From the NCBI RefSeq assembly GCF_001898115.1, contig NZ_MKSQ01000008.1, positions 309,597 to 373,596 of the forward strand: 64,000 nt of DNA. Reading direction: 5' to 3'. The translations under genes and the position numbers were made by a program. The notes beneath the pieces were generated by a model. It searched no databases and had not been told where the DNA came from. It worked only from the letters and a program-made list of their open reading frames with translations. Position 1 is the first letter of the stretch, and each line of letters starts with the position of its first letter. This DNA is from Allobosea sp. 67-29. GTDB taxonomy: Bacteria > Pseudomonadota > Alphaproteobacteria > Rhizobiales > Beijerinckiaceae. This document shows positions 26,003 to 35,013 of the stretch, piece by piece.

Positions 26003-26156
26003 CGCATCCGCCTATCGGGTTCGGAATTGTCAGAGCTAGGATGTAACCAAACGCCGCGGAAGGCGGAAGCCCGGGACGGTTGGAAAGAGATCGTAAATAT
26101 GTAAACTATTTTTCGAAGGGCTTCGCGACGAAGCCGCTGGCGAGGGGTTCTGCACC

Positions 26157-26543
26157 ATGGAAGAATTGCTTACGCGCGTCGCTGCGGCGGCCGGAATCGA
26201 CGAAGGGCTCGCCCGCAAGGCGGTCGGGATCATCCTCGCCTTCCTGCAGAAGGAGGGGCCGCCGGCCGAGATTGGCCAGCTGATGGCTGCACTGCCGGGC
26301 GCACAGGATCTCGCGAATGCGGAAGGCGGCGCAAAGGGCGGCATGCTCGGCGCGATCGGCGGATTGATGGGCGGCGGCGGCGGCGTGATGGCGCTCGGCG
26401 GCCAGCTGATGGGCGCTGGCCTGTCGATGCCGCAGATCCAGGCCGTCTCCAAGGAGATGTTCGCGGTCGGCCGTGAAAGGGCCGGCGAAGATGCGATGGG
26501 CGCCATCGTCGGTGCGATTCCGGGGCTCGGCCAGTTCGTCTGA
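26157..26543 (+). CDS. DUF2267-like small protein
   Basis: This 128-residue protein has a helical N-terminal domain (MEELLTRVAAAAGIDEGLARKAVG, then ILAFLQKEGPPAEIGQL) resembling DUF2267. A Gly/Ala/Met-rich middle (about 58-85) and a short helix follow. No signal peptide or catalytic residues are evident. A proper intrinsic terminator follows it. The role is unknown; such proteins are often stress-related in Rhizobiales, but nothing here shows that. Confidence 0.75.
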   Translation: MEELLTRVAAAAGIDEGLARKAVGIILAFLQKEGPPAEIGQLMAALPGAQDLANAEGGAKGGMLGAIGGLMGGGGGVMALGGQLMGAGLSMPQIQAVSKEMFAVGRERAGEDAMGAIVGAIPGLGQFV

Positions 26544-26572
26544 TCGACGACCGGCAGGCCGCCGCATCCGAG

Positions 26573-26600
26573 ACACCGCCTTCGGGCGGTGTTCTTGTTT
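26573..26600 (+). terminator. Intrinsic terminator after the DUF2267-like gene
   Basis: ACACCGCC, loop TTCG, GGCGGTGT, then TCTTGTTT. An 8-base perfect stem with a stable tetraloop and T-rich tail ends the short gene and separates it from mutA. Confidence 0.85.
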
Positions 26601-26717
26601 CCGCCAGACCGGCCCCGCGTTTGCGCACCGAAGCTCCGACGAAGTAGGGATGGTCGTGCGCGGCCGCTCATGGCAATGAGCTTGTCGCCACGGCACATTG
26701 TGCGGAAAGGAGCCTCG

Positions 26718-28697
26718 GTGCGCATGAACACGGCCGCCTCATCCGACCTGCCCTATCTCGATGCGTTTCCAGGGCCCTCGCGTGAAGCGTGGCGCGCTGC
26801 CGTCGACAAGGTGCTGAAGGGCGCCGATTTCGAGAAGAAGCTGGTCGCCCGCACCGCCGACGGGATTCGCATCGAGCCGCTCTACGCCGCAGCATCGGGC
26901 GCACGCGCCTTCCGCTCACAGACTGGGCGCTGGCATGTCGCGGCACGGCTGGACCATCCGCAAGAGCAGGCAGCGCAGGCTCTCGCCATCGCCGATCTCG
27001 AAGGCGGCGCCGATACGCTGACGCTCACGCCGGCCGGCGCGAGCGCGGCTCGCGGCTACGGCCTGGTGGCCGACGACGTCGCCACGCTCGACCGGACGCT
27101 CGGCGGAGTGATGCTCGATCTGATCCGGCTGCGGCTGGATCCGGCGCCGCAGGGCCGGGTCAACGCGCTGATGCTCGCCGCCCTCATCGAGAAGCGTGGC
27201 CATGCGCCGGCGGATCTGTCGATCGAGTTCGGCCTCGACCCGATCGGCGTCCTCGCCGGCCAGGGCTCGCTCGCGGCACCTTGGCCGGAGGTGGGGCGTC
27301 GGATCGCAACCGTCATCGCGGCGCTGAAGCAGCGCGGCTTCCCGGGCCCCTTCATCACTGCCGATACCCGCCCCTATCACGAGGCCGGCGCCAGCGAAGC
27401 GCAGGAGCTCGGCGCTGCGCTGGCGACGGCCGTCGCGTATCTGCGCGCGCTGGAGGCGCAAGGCCTGCCGCTCGCGGAGGCTCGCGACGCCATCGCCTTC
27501 ACGCTGGTCGCCGATACCGACGAGTTCATGACGGTCGCCAAGTTCCGTGCGGCCCGCCTCCTCTGGAGCCGCGTGCAGGAAGCCTGCGGGCTGAGCCCCA
27601 AGCCGGCGACCATTCATGCGGAAACCGCCTGGCGTTCGCTGACCCGGCGGGACCCATGGGTCAATCTGCTGCGTGGCACGGTGGCCGCCTTCTCGGCGGG
27701 CGTCGGCGGTGCCGACTCGTTGACCGTGCTGCCCTTCACCGCGGCGCTCGGCCTGCCCGACGCCTTCGCCCGTCGTGTCGCCCGCAATACGCAGCTGATC
27801 CTGCTCGAGGAATCCAACCTCTGGCGCGTTGCCGATCCGGCCGCCGGCGCGGGCGGTTTCGAGGCGCTGACCCAGGCGCTCTGCGAGCAGGGATGGAGTC
27901 GCTTCCAGGATCTCGAGCACCAGCGCGCCGGGGATTTGCAGGGCATGCTCGCCGCACTCGCCAACGGCCATGTTCAGCAAGGGCTCGCCCGCGAGCGAGA
28001 CGCTGCGGCAAAGGGCGTAACGACCCGGCGCACCCCGCTCACCGGGACGAGCGAATATCCGAATATCCGCGAGAGCGCCGTCTCGGTCCTGGATATCGCC
28101 CCAGTGGGAAAAACCACGTCGCGCCCGTCCGGCAGCACGGCCGAACGCAATCCGGGCGAGATCATCAAATCGCTCCTCGACGGGGCGCAACGTGCAGAAG
28201 CTCTGATTGCGCCACATCAGGCGCTCGCCATCGAGGCGCTGCCCTCGCATCGTCTCGCGGAACCGTTCGAGGCGCTGCGCGACAGGGCCGATGCCCAGCC
28301 GACCCGCCCTGTCGTCTTCCTGGCAACGCTGGGCGAGATTGCGGATTTCACCGCACGCGCCGGCTTCGCTCGCAACCTGTTCGAAGCCGGCGGCCTCGCT
28401 GCCCCGAGCGGCGACGGCTTCGCACAACGAGGCGCGACGGATCTCGACGCGCTGGTCGGGGCTTTCCGCGGCTCGGGAGCGAAGCTTGCCTGCCTTTGCG
28501 GCTCCGATGCCGCCTATGCCGAGGAAGGTGCCGCCGCGGCCGAGCTCCTCACCGAGGCCGGCGCGACCGTCTGGCTCGCCGGCCGACCGGGCGATAGCGA
28601 AGCGACATTGAACAAGGCCGGCGTGTCCTCGTTCATCTTCACGGGCTGCGACGTGGTCGAAACGCTCGAACGCGCGCAGGCTCTCGCCAGCGCCTGA
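26718..28697 (+). CDS. mutA: Methylmalonyl-CoA mutase small (beta) subunit
   Basis: MutA is the non-catalytic partner of MutB in the adenosylcobalamin-dependent isomerisation of methylmalonyl-CoA and succinyl-CoA, used in propionate, odd-chain fatty acid and branched amino acid breakdown. The protein has about 659 residues, with an N-terminal mutase TIM barrel and a C-terminal B12-like flavodoxin fold. The B12 fold lacks DxHxxG, as expected for this subunit. Start: GTG at 26718 has AGGAG 5 bases upstream, while the ATG at 26724 is 11 away; I chose the GTG. It begins a three-gene run with thiD and mutB. Confidence 0.93.
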   Translation: MRMNTAASSDLPYLDAFPGPSREAWRAAVDKVLKGADFEKKLVARTADGIRIEPLYAAASGARAFRSQTGRWHVAARLDHPQEQAAQALAIADLEGGADTLTLTPAGASAARGYGLVADDVATLDRTLGGVMLDLIRLRLDPAPQGRVNALMLAALIEKRGHAPADLSIEFGLDPIGVLAGQGSLAAPWPEVGRRIATVIAALKQRGFPGPFITADTRPYHEAGASEAQELGAALATAVAYLRALEAQGLPLAEARDAIAFTLVADTDEFMTVAKFRAARLLWSRVQEACGLSPKPATIHAETAWRSLTRRDPWVNLLRGTVAAFSAGVGGADSLTVLPFTAALGLPDAFARRVARNTQLILLEESNLWRVADPAAGAGGFEALTQALCEQGWSRFQDLEHQRAGDLQGMLAALANGHVQQGLARERDAAAKGVTTRRTPLTGTSEYPNIRESAVSVLDIAPVGKTTSRPSGSTAERNPGEIIKSLLDGAQRAEALIAPHQALAIEALPSHRLAEPFEALRDRADAQPTRPVVFLATLGEIADFTARAGFARNLFEAGGLAAPSGDGFAQRGATDLDALVGAFRGSGAKLACLCGSDAAYAEEGAAAAELLTEAGATVWLAGRPGDSEATLNKAGVSSFIFTGCDVVETLERAQALASA

Positions 28698-28710
28698 CCG
28701 GAGAGATGCA

Positions 28711-29532
28711 GTGACCGCCATCGCCCTGACCATCGCCGGCTCTGATTCCAGCGGCGGCGCCGGCATCCAGGCCGACCTCAAGACCTTTGCGGCGCATCAG
28801 GTCTATGGCGCCAGCGTCATCGTCGCGCTGACGGCGCAAAATACGAAGGGTGTCAGCGCCATCCATGCTGTGCCGCGCGATTTCGTCGCGAAGCAGATGC
28901 AGGCCGTGTTCGAGGATCTCGACGTCGGCGCGGTCAAGATCGGCATGCTGGCGACGGCCGAACTGATCGAGACCGTCGCGGCGGGGCTGCAGCGCCATGG
29001 CGCGAGGAATGTCGTGCTCGACCCGGTGATGATCGCCGCCTCGGGCGCGCGGCTTCTCGAAGCCTCCGCGGTCGAGGCGATCCGCAAGCATCTGTTCCCG
29101 CTCGCCACGCTCATCACGCCGAACCTGCCGGAAGCTGCCGCCCTGCTCGGTTCCAGCGCCGCCGCGACCGACGAGGCCGTCGAGGATCAGGCGGATCGGC
29201 TGGCGGCGCTCGGCGCCGCCAATGTGCTGATCAAGGGCGGCCATGGTGGCGGCGACGTCAGCAGCGACCTGCTGCGGCTGGCGGGCGGATCGCGCCAGCG
29301 CTTCAATGCGCCGCGCGTCGAAACCCGCAACACGCATGGCACCGGCTGCACCCTCTCATCGGCGATCGCCGCGAACCTCGCCAAGGGGCAGACGCTGCCG
29401 GAGGCGGTCGGCAACGCCAAGAGCTATATTTCGGCCGCCATTGCCGCCGCCGATCAGGTTGCGGTTGGCCATGGCCACGGACCGGTGCATCATTTCCACC
29501 ATTGGTGGGGCAAGAGCGGGAGCAAGCCATGA
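28711..29532 (+). CDS. thiD: Hydroxymethylpyrimidine/phosphomethylpyrimidine kinase
   Basis: ThiD phosphorylates HMP and HMP-phosphate in thiamine synthesis or salvage. The 273-residue protein shows the ribokinase-like pattern: [20 protein letters not shown] at the start, [20 protein letters not shown] and the anion-hole signature [11 protein letters not shown]. The His-rich C-terminus ([13 protein letters not shown]) is an unusual extension. It begins with GTG after GGAGAG and is placed between the two mutase subunit genes, with ATGA overlap into mutB. I see no thiamine genes beside it. Confidence 0.93.
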   Translation: MTAIALTIAGSDSSGGAGIQADLKTFAAHQVYGASVIVALTAQNTKGVSAIHAVPRDFVAKQMQAVFEDLDVGAVKIGMLATAELIETVAAGLQRHGARNVVLDPVMIAASGARLLEASAVEAIRKHLFPLATLITPNLPEAAALLGSSAAATDEAVEDQADRLAALGAANVLIKGGHGGGDVSSDLLRLAGGSRQRFNAPRVETRNTHGTGCTLSSAIAANLAKGQTLPEAVGNAKSYISAAIAAADQVAVGHGHGPVHHFHHWWGKSGSKP

Positions 29533-31694
29533 CCGCGATCCCGGACTTCACGAAGCTCGCCTTCGCCAGCGGCAAGGCGCCCGTATCGGCCCCGGTGCCC
29601 ACCGGCGAAGCCTGGCTGACGCCGGAGGAGATTCCGGTGAAGCCGGCCTACGGGCCGGAGGACCGCGCCGGCCTGCCCTTTGTCGACAGCCTGCCAGGCC
29701 TGCCGCCCTATCTGCGGGGCCCCTACCCGACCATGTATGTCAACCAGCCCTGGACGATCCGGCAATATGCCGGCTTCTCCACGGCCGAGGATTCCAACGC
29801 CTTCTACCGGCGCAACCTCGCGGCAGGGCAGAAGGGGCTTTCGGTCGCCTTCGACCTCGCCACCCATCGCGGCTACGATTCCGACCACCCGCGCGTCGCC
29901 GGCGATGTCGGCATGGCTGGCGTCGCGATCGATTCGATCTACGACATGCGCACGCTGTTCTCCGGCATCCCGCTCGACCAGATGAGCGTGTCGATGACGA
30001 TGAACGGCGCCGTGCTGCCGGTTCTGGCGCTCTACATCGTCGCGGCGGAAGAACAGGGCGTGCCGCAGGCCAGGCTCTCGGGGACGATCCAGAACGACAT
30101 CCTCAAGGAGTTCATGGTCCGGAATACCTATATCTACCCGCCCTCGCCCTCGATGCGGATCATCGGTGACATCTTCGCCTTCACCTCGGCGAACATGCCG
30201 AAGTTCAACTCGATCTCGATCTCCGGCTACCACATGCAGGAAGCGGGGGCGACGCAGGACCTCGAGCTCGGCTACACGCTCGCCGACGGCGTCGAATATA
30301 TCCGCGCCGGGCAACGGGCAGGCCTCTCCGTGGATGCCTTCGCGCCGCGCCTGTCCTTCTTCTGGGCCATCGGGATGAACTTCTTCATGGAAGTCGCCAA
30401 GATGCGCGCCGCCCGGTTGCTCTGGGCCAAGCTCGTCAAGGATTTCGGCCCTACCAACGAGAAGTCCCTGCCGCTGCGCACGCATAGCCAGACCTCGGGC
30501 TGGTCGCTGACGGCGCAGGACGTGTTCAACAACGTGCCGCGCACGATGATCGAGGCGATGGCGGCGACGCAGGGTCACACCCAGTCGCTGCACACCAACG
30601 CGCTCGACGAGGCCTTGGCCCTGCCGACCGACTTCTCGGCCCGCATCGCCCGTAACACCCAGATCCTGCTGCAGCAGGAGAGCGGCACGACCCGGATCAT
30701 CGATCCCTGGGGCGGCTCCTATTATGTCGAGCGGCTCACTGCCGAACTGGCCGAGAAGGCCTGGGGCCATATCCAGGAGGTCGAGAAGCTCGGGGGCATG
30801 GCCAAGGCGATCGAGGCCGGCATCCCGAAGCTGCGCATCGAGGAGGCCGCCGCCAAGACGCAGGCTCGCATCGATGCCGGCCAGCAGGCGATCATCGGCG
30901 TCAACTGCTACAAGCCGGACAATGAAGCTGCCATCGAAGTGCTGAAGGTCGACAATGCCTCGGTGCGCGCCCAGCAGCTCGACAAGCTCAAACGTCTCAA
31001 GGCCGAGCGCAACGAGACCGAGGTCGAGGCCGCCCTGACGGCGCTGACCAATGGCGCGGCCGGCAACGGCAACCTGCTCGAACTCGCGGTCAAGGCGGCG
31101 CGGGCCAAGGCCACCGTCGGCGAGATCTCACTGGCGATGGAGAAGGTGTTCGGGCGCCACCGGGCCGAGATCAAGGCGATATCGGGGGTCTACAAGCGGG
31201 AGGTCGGCGAGATGAACCCAGCCGTCACGCGCGTCCAGTTGATGTGCGAGGCGTTCGAGGAGGCCGATGGGCGCCGCCCGCGCATCCTCGTCGCCAAGAT
31301 GGGGCAGGACGGGCACGATCGCGGCCAGAAGGTTATCGCCTCGGCCTTCGCCGATCTCGGCTTCGACGTCGATATCGGCCCCCTCTTCGCCACTCCCGAA
31401 GAGGCGGCGCGCCAGGCAGTCGAGAACGACGTCCATATCGTCGGCGTCTCCTCGCTCGCGGCAGGGCATCTGACGCTGGTGCCGGAATTGAAGGCCGCGC
31501 TCGCCAAGGCCGGCCGGCCCGACATCATGATCGTCGTCGGCGGCGTCGTCCCGCCGCAGGATTTCGATGCGCTGATCGCGGCCGGCGCCTCGGCGATCTT
31601 CCCGCCCGGCACCGTCATAGCTGACGCCGCCGAAAAGCTGCTGCAGGAGCTCAACGAGCGGCTGGGCTATGTGCAGCGGACGGCGGCGGAATAG
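29529..31694 (+). CDS. mutB: Methylmalonyl-CoA mutase large (alpha) subunit
   Basis: This is the catalytic subunit, 721 residues from the ATG at 29529. Residues 1-560 form the substrate-binding TIM barrel, with [18 protein letters not shown] and [10 protein letters not shown]. Residues 585-715 are the cobalamin domain, with the base-off ligand His596 in DGHDRG and the later SSLAAGHL and [10 protein letters not shown] longer frame to 29502 runs inside thiD; I use the ATGA-coupled start. The protein is full length and appears functional. It works with mutA; MeaB, its repair GTPase, is encoded at 41374. Confidence 0.97.
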   Translation: MTAIPDFTKLAFASGKAPVSAPVPTGEAWLTPEEIPVKPAYGPEDRAGLPFVDSLPGLPPYLRGPYPTMYVNQPWTIRQYAGFSTAEDSNAFYRRNLAAGQKGLSVAFDLATHRGYDSDHPRVAGDVGMAGVAIDSIYDMRTLFSGIPLDQMSVSMTMNGAVLPVLALYIVAAEEQGVPQARLSGTIQNDILKEFMVRNTYIYPPSPSMRIIGDIFAFTSANMPKFNSISISGYHMQEAGATQDLELGYTLADGVEYIRAGQRAGLSVDAFAPRLSFFWAIGMNFFMEVAKMRAARLLWAKLVKDFGPTNEKSLPLRTHSQTSGWSLTAQDVFNNVPRTMIEAMAATQGHTQSLHTNALDEALALPTDFSARIARNTQILLQQESGTTRIIDPWGGSYYVERLTAELAEKAWGHIQEVEKLGGMAKAIEAGIPKLRIEEAAAKTQARIDAGQQAIIGVNCYKPDNEAAIEVLKVDNASVRAQQLDKLKRLKAERNETEVEAALTALTNGAAGNGNLLELAVKAARAKATVGEISLAMEKVFGRHRAEIKAISGVYKREVGEMNPAVTRVQLMCEAFEEADGRRPRILVAKMGQDGHDRGQKVIASAFADLGFDVDIGPLFATPEEAARQAVENDVHIVGVSSLAAGHLTLVPELKAALAKAGRPDIMIVVGGVVPPQDFDALIAAGASAIFPPGTVIADAAEKLLQELNERLGYVQRTAAE

Positions 31695-31698
31695 CATG

Positions 31699-31736
31699 AA
31701 AAGAAAGGCGGGCGCTGCCCGAAGGCCGCGCCCGCC
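31699..31736 (-). terminator. Intrinsic terminator of the small secreted protein gene
   Basis: On the minus strand, GGCGGGCGC, a 12-base loop and GCGCCCGCC are followed by TTTCTTTT. The perfect 9-base stem also forms on the plus strand, where it may end the mutB transcript, but the T-rich tail favours the minus direction. Confidence 0.75.
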
Positions 31737-31763
31737 CCATGATTACGACCGGCGTGGCGACAC

Positions 31764-32036
31764 TTACCGCCAGCCGTAACCATAGCCGTAGCGCGGCGGA
31801 GGCGGCCGCATGTCGAAACCGTCAGAATAGCGATGCCAGCGGCGCTGGCCCCAGAAGCCATGGACAGCGGGCGGCGTCGGGCGCCAGCCGTAGTCGTAAG
31901 CCGGGCGCTCATAGCCGCGCTCGTAGCGGCCGCCGAAGGCCTGGGCGGTGCCCGCTCCAACGAAAGCAGAGAAGGCGAGCGCGACGCCGCCGAGAGCAAG
32001 GGCGGTAAAGCCGATCCGGGCGCGATGGCCAAGCAT
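31764..32036 (-). CDS. Small secreted Tyr/Arg-rich protein
   Basis: This 90-residue protein has a clear Sec signal (hydrophobic 8-28, cleavage after GTAQA). The mature part of about 55 residues is dominated by Tyr, Arg, Gly, Pro and Trp (RYERGYERPAYDYGW, then PPPPRYGYGYGWR). Such short exported proteins are common in Rhizobiales and have no known function. AGGA lies 8 bases before the ATG. A 7-base hairpin (GGCGGGG, CCCCGCC) occupies 32054-32072 in the leader. It is flanked by its own terminator. Confidence 0.7.
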   Translation of the reverse strand: MLGHRARIGFTALALGGVALAFSAFVGAGTAQAFGGRYERGYERPAYDYGWRPTPPAVHGFWGQRRWHRYSDGFDMRPPPPRYGYGYGWR

Positions 32037-32133
32037 GGTCGATGTCCTGTTCCGGCGGGGCAAATCCCCGCCACGGATCGGACATTCGCAGGTCATCGCT
32101 GAACGGGTTTTGAGGGCGCCGTTCAGCCCGTGT

Positions 32134-32922
32134 TTAACTGGCGGAGAGCTGTTCGCGCTTGAGCAGGACCGAAGCGGCAACCACGACGACCGCCACGGCG
32201 GCGATCATGATCGTGCAGGCGGCATTGATCTCGGGCGAGACGCCGAGCTTCACCGCCGAATAGAGCCGCATCGGCAGCGTGGTCGCGCCGGGGCCGGTGG
32301 TGAAGCTCGCCACGACGAGATCGTCGAGCGAGAGCGTGAAGGAGAGCATCCATGCCGCCGCCACCGCCGGCCAGATCAGCGGCAGGGTCACGGTCCAGAA
32401 GGTGACGAAAGGCGTGGCGCCGAGATCCTGCGCGGCCTCCTCGAGCGAACGATCGAAGCCGGCCAGTCGCGATTGCACGACGATGCAGGCAAAGCCCAGG
32501 CTGAAAGTGGCGTGCGCGACGGTCACGGTCCAGAAGCCGCGCTCGACATCGACAGCCACGAAAAGCAGCAGCAGCGAAAGACCCGTCACCACCTCGGGCA
32601 TGACCAGCGGCGCCAGCACCATGCCGGAAAACAGCGTCCGCCCGAGGAAGCGCCCATGACGCGTCAACGCCAGCGCCGCCAGCGTGCCGAGCGCCGTCGC
32701 CAGCGTCGCCGAGACGATGCCGAGGCGGATCGAGAGCCAAGCAGCGTCGAGCAGCGGCTCGTTTGCCATCAGGGCGCCGTACCAATGCGTCGAGAAGCCG
32801 CCCCAGACCGTGACGAGGCGCGAGGCGTTGAAGGAATAGGCGATCAGCGTGACGATCGGGAGGTAGAGGAAGGCGAAGCCGAGGATCAGCGCCAGGATGA
32901 GGCCGGGGCCGAGGCGCTTCAT
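32134..32922 (-). CDS. potI: Polyamine ABC transporter permease PotI
   Basis: This is an inner-membrane permease of the putrescine/spermidine importer, 262 residues with six predicted helices. The cytoplasmic EAA loop reads EEAAQDLGATPFVTFWTVTLP. It is the last gene of potF-potG-potH-potI; its ATG overlaps the potH stop (ATGA). It pairs with PotH to form the channel energised by PotG. Confidence 0.93.
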   Translation of the reverse strand: MKRLGPGLILALILGFAFLYLPIVTLIAYSFNASRLVTVWGGFSTHWYGALMANEPLLDAAWLSIRLGIVSATLATALGTLAALALTRHGRFLGRTLFSGMVLAPLVMPEVVTGLSLLLLFVAVDVERGFWTVTVAHATFSLGFACIVVQSRLAGFDRSLEEAAQDLGATPFVTFWTVTLPLIWPAVAAAWMLSFTLSLDDLVVASFTTGPGATTLPMRLYSAVKLGVSPEINAACTIMIAAVAVVVVAASVLLKREQLSAS

Positions 32923-33821
32923 GCCGCCAACTCCCGCTTCAACCGGGCGCGCTGCAGCAGCACCAGCGGCAGGACCAACACGACGAGCAGCACCACCGCC
33001 ACCGCCGAGGCCAAAGGCCAGTCACGATTCGAGAAGAACTCGCTCCAGAGCACCTTGCCGATCATCACCGTATCGGGGCCGCCGAGCAGGTCGGGGATGA
33101 CGAATTCGCCCACGGCAGGGACGAAGACGAGCGCCGATCCGGCGAGAATGCCGGGCAGCGACAACGGCAGCGTCACGGTGAAAAAGGCCGTCAGCGGCGT
33201 CGCGCCGAGATCGGCCGCCGCTTCGAGCAGGCCGCGATCGAGCTTCTCCAGCGTGGCGAAGAGCGGCAGCACCATGAAGGGCAGATAGGAATAGACCATG
33301 CCGATCAGCACGGCCGTCTCGGTGTTGAGCAGGCGCAGCGGCTCCCCTTCCAGACCGAGCAGCCCAAGCGCCGCATCGAGCAGCCCTTCGGGCCTCAGGA
33401 TGCCGATCCAGGCATAGACGCGGATCAGGAAGGAGGTCCAGAACGGCAGGATGACGAGGACAAGCAGCGCGCCGCGCCAGCGAGGCGGTGCGGAGGCCAT
33501 GGCATAGGCCAGCGGATAGCCGATCGCGAGCGCGACGAGCGTCGTCATCGCCGCCAGCCGCAGCGAATAGAGATAGCTCTGCCAGTAGAGCGGATCGTCG
33601 GTCAGCAACTGAAAATTGTCGAGGCCGAGCTGCGACAGGAAATCGCCGAGTTGGGCCAAACCCTCCCAATGCGGCGCATAGGGCGGCAGCGCCGTCGCGG
33701 CCTGCGAGAAGGCCATGCGCAGCACGATGGCGAAGGGCGCGAGGAAGAACAGCGCGAGCCAGAGATACGGCACGGCCACGACCAGCCGGCGCAGCCGCTG
33801 CAGCGAGGCGACCGCGCTCAT
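32919..33821 (-). CDS. potH: Polyamine ABC transporter permease PotH
   Basis: This is the second permease subunit, 300 residues with six helices and the EAA loop LEAAADLGATPLTAFFTVTLPLS. The N-terminus starts MSAVASLQRLRRLVVAVPY, with a first helix at about 15-35. It overlaps potG by 4 bases upstream and potI by 4 downstream. The family match is good, but polyamine specificity comes from the cluster and not from this subunit alone. Confidence 0.93.
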   Translation of the reverse strand: MSAVASLQRLRRLVVAVPYLWLALFFLAPFAIVLRMAFSQAATALPPYAPHWEGLAQLGDFLSQLGLDNFQLLTDDPLYWQSYLYSLRLAAMTTLVALAIGYPLAYAMASAPPRWRGALLVLVILPFWTSFLIRVYAWIGILRPEGLLDAALGLLGLEGEPLRLLNTETAVLIGMVYSYLPFMVLPLFATLEKLDRGLLEAAADLGATPLTAFFTVTLPLSLPGILAGSALVFVPAVGEFVIPDLLGGPDTVMIGKVLWSEFFSNRDWPLASAVAVVLLVVLVLPLVLLQRARLKRELAA

Positions 33822-34987
33822 GGCGGCAGAACCACGCCGGCCTCAACATCCCAGGAGAGCCAGACCTTGTCGTCCCAGGCGAAGGGCCTAGCCATCCGGC
33901 GCGTGCGGTTGGCGAGCGCAACCTTGACGAGCTGGCCACCTTTTCCCTGTTCATCCTGCCCACCCAGCATCACCTGGATCATGGTGAAGTCGCCGAGATA
34001 GCCGATATCCCAGATCTCGCCCGCGACCTTGTTGACGCCCTGGCCCGGCTCGTCATGAGCGATCTCGATCTTCTCGGGCCGGATGCCGATGACGAGCACC
34101 TCGCCCGGCTTCAGCGCCCGCGCCTCCTCGTCGAGTTCGACGGTGCCGACATGCGGAACCTCGGCCCGGACCAGCTCGCCCTCGACGGCCGCGATCTTAC
34201 CCTCGAAGATATTGATGTCACCGACGAACTCCGCGACATGGCGATTGGCCGGCGCCTCGTAGATCACGTCGGGCGGGCCGATCTGGACGAGCTTGCCATG
34301 GTCCATCACCGCCATGCGGTCGGCCATGGTCATCGCCTCGTCCTGGTCGTGGGTGACGACCATGAAGGTCAGACCGAGCTCGCTCTGCAGGTCCATCAGC
34401 TCGAACTGGGTCTGCTCGCGCAGCTTGCGGTCGAGCGCCGCCATCGGCTCGTCGAGCAGCAGGAGCTTCGGCCGCTTGGCGAGCGAGCGGGCGAGCGCGA
34501 CGCGCTGGCGCTGGCCGCCGGAGAGCTGATGCGGCTTGCGCCCTCCAAGGCCGGAGAGCTTCACCAGCCCCAGCATCTCCTCGACGCGGCGGGCGATTTC
34601 GGCGCGCGGCAAGCCCTCGCGCTTCAAGCCGTAGGCGATGTTGCCGGCGACACTGAGATGCGGGAACAGCGCATAGGACTGGAACATCATGTTGACCGGC
34701 CGCAGATGCGGCGGCACGGCGGTGACGTCCTGCCCATCGAGCAGGATCGCACCCTCGTCCGGCCTCTCGAAGCCGGCGAGCATGCGCATCAGCGTGGTCT
34801 TGCCGCAGCCGGACGGGCCCAGCAGCGCGAAGAACTCGCGCGGGTAGAGCGAGAGCGAGAGATCGCCGACGGCGGTGACGTTGCCGAAGCGCCGGGTCAC
34901 TCCCCGGAATTCGACCAGCGGCTTTGCGGCCGGGTCGTTCCAGGGCTGGAAGGCCCGGCGCACGCTGCCGGGCGAGGTCTTCTTCAT
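33818..34987 (-). CDS. potG: Polyamine ABC transporter ATPase PotG
   Basis: This is the ATP-binding subunit of the polyamine importer, 389 residues from the ATG at 34987. Walker A is GPSGCGKT (57-64), the ABC signature is LSGGQRQR, and Walker B is LLLLDEPMAALD. A C-terminal TOBE regulatory domain follows from about residue 280. A GTG at 35017 overlapping the potF stop is an alternative start, giving ten more residues. The downstream permeases overlap by 4 bases. Confidence 0.94.
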   Translation of the reverse strand: MKKTSPGSVRRAFQPWNDPAAKPLVEFRGVTRRFGNVTAVGDLSLSLYPREFFALLGPSGCGKTTLMRMLAGFERPDEGAILLDGQDVTAVPPHLRPVNMMFQSYALFPHLSVAGNIAYGLKREGLPRAEIARRVEEMLGLVKLSGLGGRKPHQLSGGQRQRVALARSLAKRPKLLLLDEPMAALDRKLREQTQFELMDLQSELGLTFMVVTHDQDEAMTMADRMAVMDHGKLVQIGPPDVIYEAPANRHVAEFVGDINIFEGKIAAVEGELVRAEVPHVGTVELDEEARALKPGEVLVIGIRPEKIEIAHDEPGQGVNKVAGEIWDIGYLGDFTMIQVMLGGQDEQGKGGQLVKVALANRTRRMARPFAWDDKVWLSWDVEAGVVLPP

Positions 34988-35013
34988 GACGGCCGCGCCC
35001 TGTCCGGAAGCGA

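Noticed and set aside
34293..34529. Plus-strand short frame with Ser/Arg bias inside potG
   Set aside because: Serine-rich antisense translation of a conserved ATPase.
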